A stretch of DNA of 64,000 nucleotides, taken from positions 124,001 to 188,000 of the forward strand of contig JAHEND010000003.1 of NCBI GenBank assembly GCA_024643325.1. The letters are read 5' to 3'. The notes beneath the pieces are model-generated. The model saw only the letters and a list, made by a program, of their open reading frames with translations, did no database searches and was not told the DNA's origin. Below are positions 61,918-64,000 of this stretch, one piece after another; the first letter of the stretch is position 1; each line of letters opens with the position of its first letter. Made by a program: the position numbers and the translations under genes. Source of the DNA: Sediminicola sp. Lineage in GTDB: Bacteria; Bacteroidota; Bacteroidia; Flavobacteriales; Flavobacteriaceae.

Positions 61918-62919
61918 CTATGGCACTTCTATTTCGTTTACGATGGTATTGATCAAGTCTTCTGAGGTTACATTTTCCGCTTCTGCTTCATACGTAATTC
62001 CTATTCTATGTCTTAGTACATCGTGAACTACAGCCCTAACATCTTCGGGAATTACATAACCCCTTCTTTTAATAAAAGCATAGCACTTTGCAGCCGTTGC
62101 CAAGTTAATGCTCCCTCTTGGTGAGGCGCCAAAACTAATTAAAGGTTTAAGACTTTCTAGATTGTATTTTTCAGGAAAACGGGTGGCAAAAATGAGGTCT
62201 AATATATATTTCTCAATTTTTTCATCCATATACACTTCACGAACAGCTGCTTGAGCAGATAATATCTGTTTTACAGTAACAACTGGATTTACTTTTTCAT
62301 AGGCCTGACTCATTGCTTGCCTCATGACCATCTGCTCCTCAGACATTTTGGGATAAGTAATCACTGTTTTTAGCATAAATCGGTCTACTTGAGCTTCTGG
62401 AAGTGGGTAGGTACCCTCTTGTTCTACAGGGTTTTGTGTTGCCAAAACTAAGAAAGGCTTATCTAATACAAATGTTTCATCCCCTATGGTAACTTGTTTT
62501 TCTTGCATGGCCTCCAATAGGGCAGATTGAACCTTAGCAGGTGCTCTGTTAATTTCATCAGCAAGAACAAAATTGGCAAAAATAGGCCCCTTCTTAATAG
62601 AAAAATCGTTCTCTTTCATGTTAAAAATCATCGTACCCACAACATCTGCAGGAAGTAAATCGGGAGTGAATTGAATTCTACTAAAACTTCCCTTTACTGC
62701 TTTGGCTAAAGTGTTTATAGCTAAGGTTTTTGCTAAACCAGGGACCCCTTCTAACAAAATATGACCCTGTCCCAATAAGCCAATCAGCAGCCTTTCTACC
62801 ATGTGCTTCTGACCTACAATTACTTTGTTCATTTCAAATTGTAAGGCGTCTATAAAAGCACTTTCATTGGCTATTCTTTCATTAATAGCCGCCATGTCTA
62901 TCGAACTCTTTTCTTCCAT
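61918..62919 (-). CDS. moxR: MoxR family AAA+ ATPase
   Basis: The 333-residue protein has Walker A LLEGVPGLAKTLAIN, Walker B VLADEINRAPAKVQSALLEAMQE, sensor 1 LATQNPVEQEGTYPLPEAQ and sensor 2 GASPRGS. It is a chaperone-like ATPase that is thought to activate the VWA proteins of the operon. The start is placed at the ATG at 62919; the extension to 62973 is non-conserved. It is the first gene of an eight-gene operon, 61918-53595. Confidence 0.95.
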   Translation of the reverse strand: MEEKSSIDMAAINERIANESAFIDALQFEMNKVIVGQKHMVERLLIGLLGQGHILLEGVPGLAKTLAINTLAKAVKGSFSRIQFTPDLLPADVVGTMIFNMKENDFSIKKGPIFANFVLADEINRAPAKVQSALLEAMQEKQVTIGDETFVLDKPFLVLATQNPVEQEGTYPLPEAQVDRFMLKTVITYPKMSEEQMVMRQAMSQAYEKVNPVVTVKQILSAQAAVREVYMDEKIEKYILDLIFATRFPEKYNLESLKPLISFGASPRGSINLATAAKCYAFIKRRGYVIPEDVRAVVHDVLRHRIGITYEAEAENVTSEDLINTIVNEIEVP

Positions 62920-63135
62920 AGTGTTTAGATAATTTACGGTGTTTGTAGCTGTACTTAAATTACAGTGCTGCAATTAAAAAATTTATTCACAGACCCCTTG
63001 TTAATACAGCGTTAAAAAATGACTAAACCCCAGGTTTTTATGAAGTTTTTAAGGAATTTATGCCTAATTTCATTTATTATTTTACCCAATGCGGGGAACA
63101 ACATAAAGAAATCACCAATTTTAAAACATTTACAT

Positions 63136-64000
63136 ATGTCTAAAAAGCACCATCCTCCAGAATATTCTCAAATTATCGTAGGCACTATGAATTGGGGAAG
63201 TTGGGGTGCAGCTTTATCTACTAAAGATGTTGCCCATAGGATTGAATCTGCTTTTGATATGGGACTGACAAGCTTTGACCATGCCGATATATATGGAGAT
63301 TACACGACAGAAGCTGCTTTTGGAAGGGGCTTTAAAGCAAGTGGAATTTCAAGAGAATCTGTTCAGTTTATTAGTAAATGTGGTATTGCGCTTGCCAATA
63401 AATCAAGAGGCACGGTGACCAATCACTATAATTATACTTATCAGTATATTTTGAACAGCGTTAAACGCTCCTTGGAAGAATTACAAACAGATTATTTAGA
63501 TCTTTTGTTACTTCACAGACCCAGTCCTTTAATGGATCCAATCGAGATTCAGCAAGCGGTTCAAACTCTTTTAGATAAAGGCTATATTAAGTCTTTTGGA
63601 CTATCTAATTTTACACCTACTCAGACCTCTATAATACAACAAAAACTTAAGGTTAGCGCGAATCAATTAGAAATTTCACTCAAGGCAAACGAACCTTTTT
63701 TTAATGGAGACTTAGATTTTTGTCTTTTGCACCAGATTACACCTATGGCCTGGGCGCCTTTAGGTGGGATCTTAGGAAATCAGTCCCATCCATTAATTTT
63801 AGAAAAGGCTTTTGTTAAATTGGAAAAAAAATACTCTCTTAGCAGAGACGCACTTCTTTTGGCTTGGCTAATGAAACACCCTGCAGGAATTCATCCGGTG
63901 ATTGGAACTACCAAGGTTCCACGATATGAAAATGCCATTAGGGCAATAGATATTGATTTTGACATAGAAGATTGGTTTTATCTTTTAGCTGCCTTTAGAG
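63136..64000 (+). CDS. Aldo/keto reductase (YdhF-like), 288 codons, cut by window edge
   Basis: I translated from the ATG at 63136; the frame runs off the right edge. The AKR motifs are present: IIVGTMNWGSWG, the catalytic region FDHADIYGDYTTEAAFG with Asp and Tyr, LLLLHRPSPLMD with the catalytic His, and the NADPH-binding GTTKVPRYENA. The close resemblance is to YdhF-type oxidoreductases of about 300 residues, so only about 10 residues are missing. The frame is open upstream to an ATG at 63019, but the homology begins at 63136. The 216-base gap to the bat operon shows no clear structure. Confidence 0.92.
   Translation, partial: MSKKHHPPEYSQIIVGTMNWGSWGAALSTKDVAHRIESAFDMGLTSFDHADIYGDYTTEAAFGRGFKASGISRESVQFISKCGIALANKSRGTVTNHYNYTYQYILNSVKRSLEELQTDYLDLLLLHRPSPLMDPIEIQQAVQTLLDKGYIKSFGLSNFTPTQTSIIQQKLKVSANQLEISLKANEPFFNGDLDFCLLHQITPMAWAPLGGILGNQSHPLILEKAFVKLEKKYSLSRDALLLAWLMKHPAGIHPVIGTTKVPRYENAIRAIDIDFDIEDWFYLLAAFR

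Noticed and set aside
63019-63135. An in-frame upstream ATG that would lengthen the aldo/keto reductase by 39 residues
   Set aside because: The extra part contains a weak hydrophobic stretch, but the AKR fold begins at 63136; no signal peptide is expected for this family.

Overview
The window looks like a stretch of chromosome from a member of the Bacteroidota, most likely the family Flavobacteriaceae. The evidence is convergent. Perfect matches to the Bacteroidetes/Flavobacterium promoter form (TTG, 17-23 bases, TAnnTTTG) precede several genes. There is a complete bat (Bacteroides aerotolerance) operon, an IPExxxVDY-family gene, a cysteine-free ribosomal protein L32, the long Bacteroidetes type of PurF, and a tdk-alr-(mscL)-asd gene order. 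Genes are densely packed on both strands. I see no insertion sequence, prophage, integrase, CRISPR array or rRNA, and only one tRNA. The region reads as core genome.

Layout. 1-4.0 kb (minus strand): the N-terminal part of a TonB-dependent receptor, a membrane-anchored kelch-like protein with a possible cytoplasmic winged helix, and a TauE/SafE permease. 4.1-7.3 kb (plus): a sodium/solute symporter translationally coupled to a NagX/HGSNAT-like membrane acyltransferase, then a DUF2007 protein. 7.3-13.1 kb: riboflavin synthase, pdxA, and the conserved yceD-rpmF-fabH-accB-accC block. 13.2-18.4 kb: an FAD oxidoreductase, an orphan ABC ATPase, asd, an mscL remnant, alr and tdk. 18.5-25.3 kb: rsmI, a DUF819 permease, OsmC, recJ, an LpxH-like hydrolase, queD and a 2OG-Fe(II) dioxygenase. 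25.2-28.0 kb (minus): a GNAT-MATE-crotonase operon ending in a 32-codon membrane ORF. 28.0-37.5 kb: a universal stress protein, tRNA-Ala(GGC), and the two halves of an AddAB-like recombination nuclease separated by an OmpA-family protein and kbl. 37.6-42.8 kb: sodA, two tandem homologous small-RNA candidates, purF, a PfkB kinase, rnhA and purN. 42.9-50.8 kb: acpP-fabF-rnc, the IPExxxVDY gene with pyk, dinB, an NAD(P)-binding protein, a CYTH protein and pheS. 50.9-53.6 kb: a SulP transporter with a beta carbonic anhydrase (probable bicarbonate uptake). 53.6-62.9 kb: the moxR-DUF58-batA-B-C-D-E operon. 63.1 kb to the end: an aldo/keto reductase cut by the window edge.

The main themes are fatty-acid synthesis (fabH, accBC, acpP, fabF), cofactor and nucleotide synthesis (ribE, pdxA, queD, purF, purN, tdk), DNA maintenance (recJ, addA, addB, dinB, rnhA) and envelope functions. 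The least explained signal is a 568-base gene-free stretch after sodA. On the minus strand it carries two copies of a conserved 27-base core. Each copy follows a TAnnTTTG-like element and is followed by its own unrelated terminator hairpin, as expected of a duplicated small-RNA gene. Second-tier oddities are the mscL remnant, the split addA/addB locus, a leader hairpin in front of sulP, and the kelch/winged-helix membrane protein. I did not find a clear new multi-gene system, and most of the window is ordinary housekeeping.
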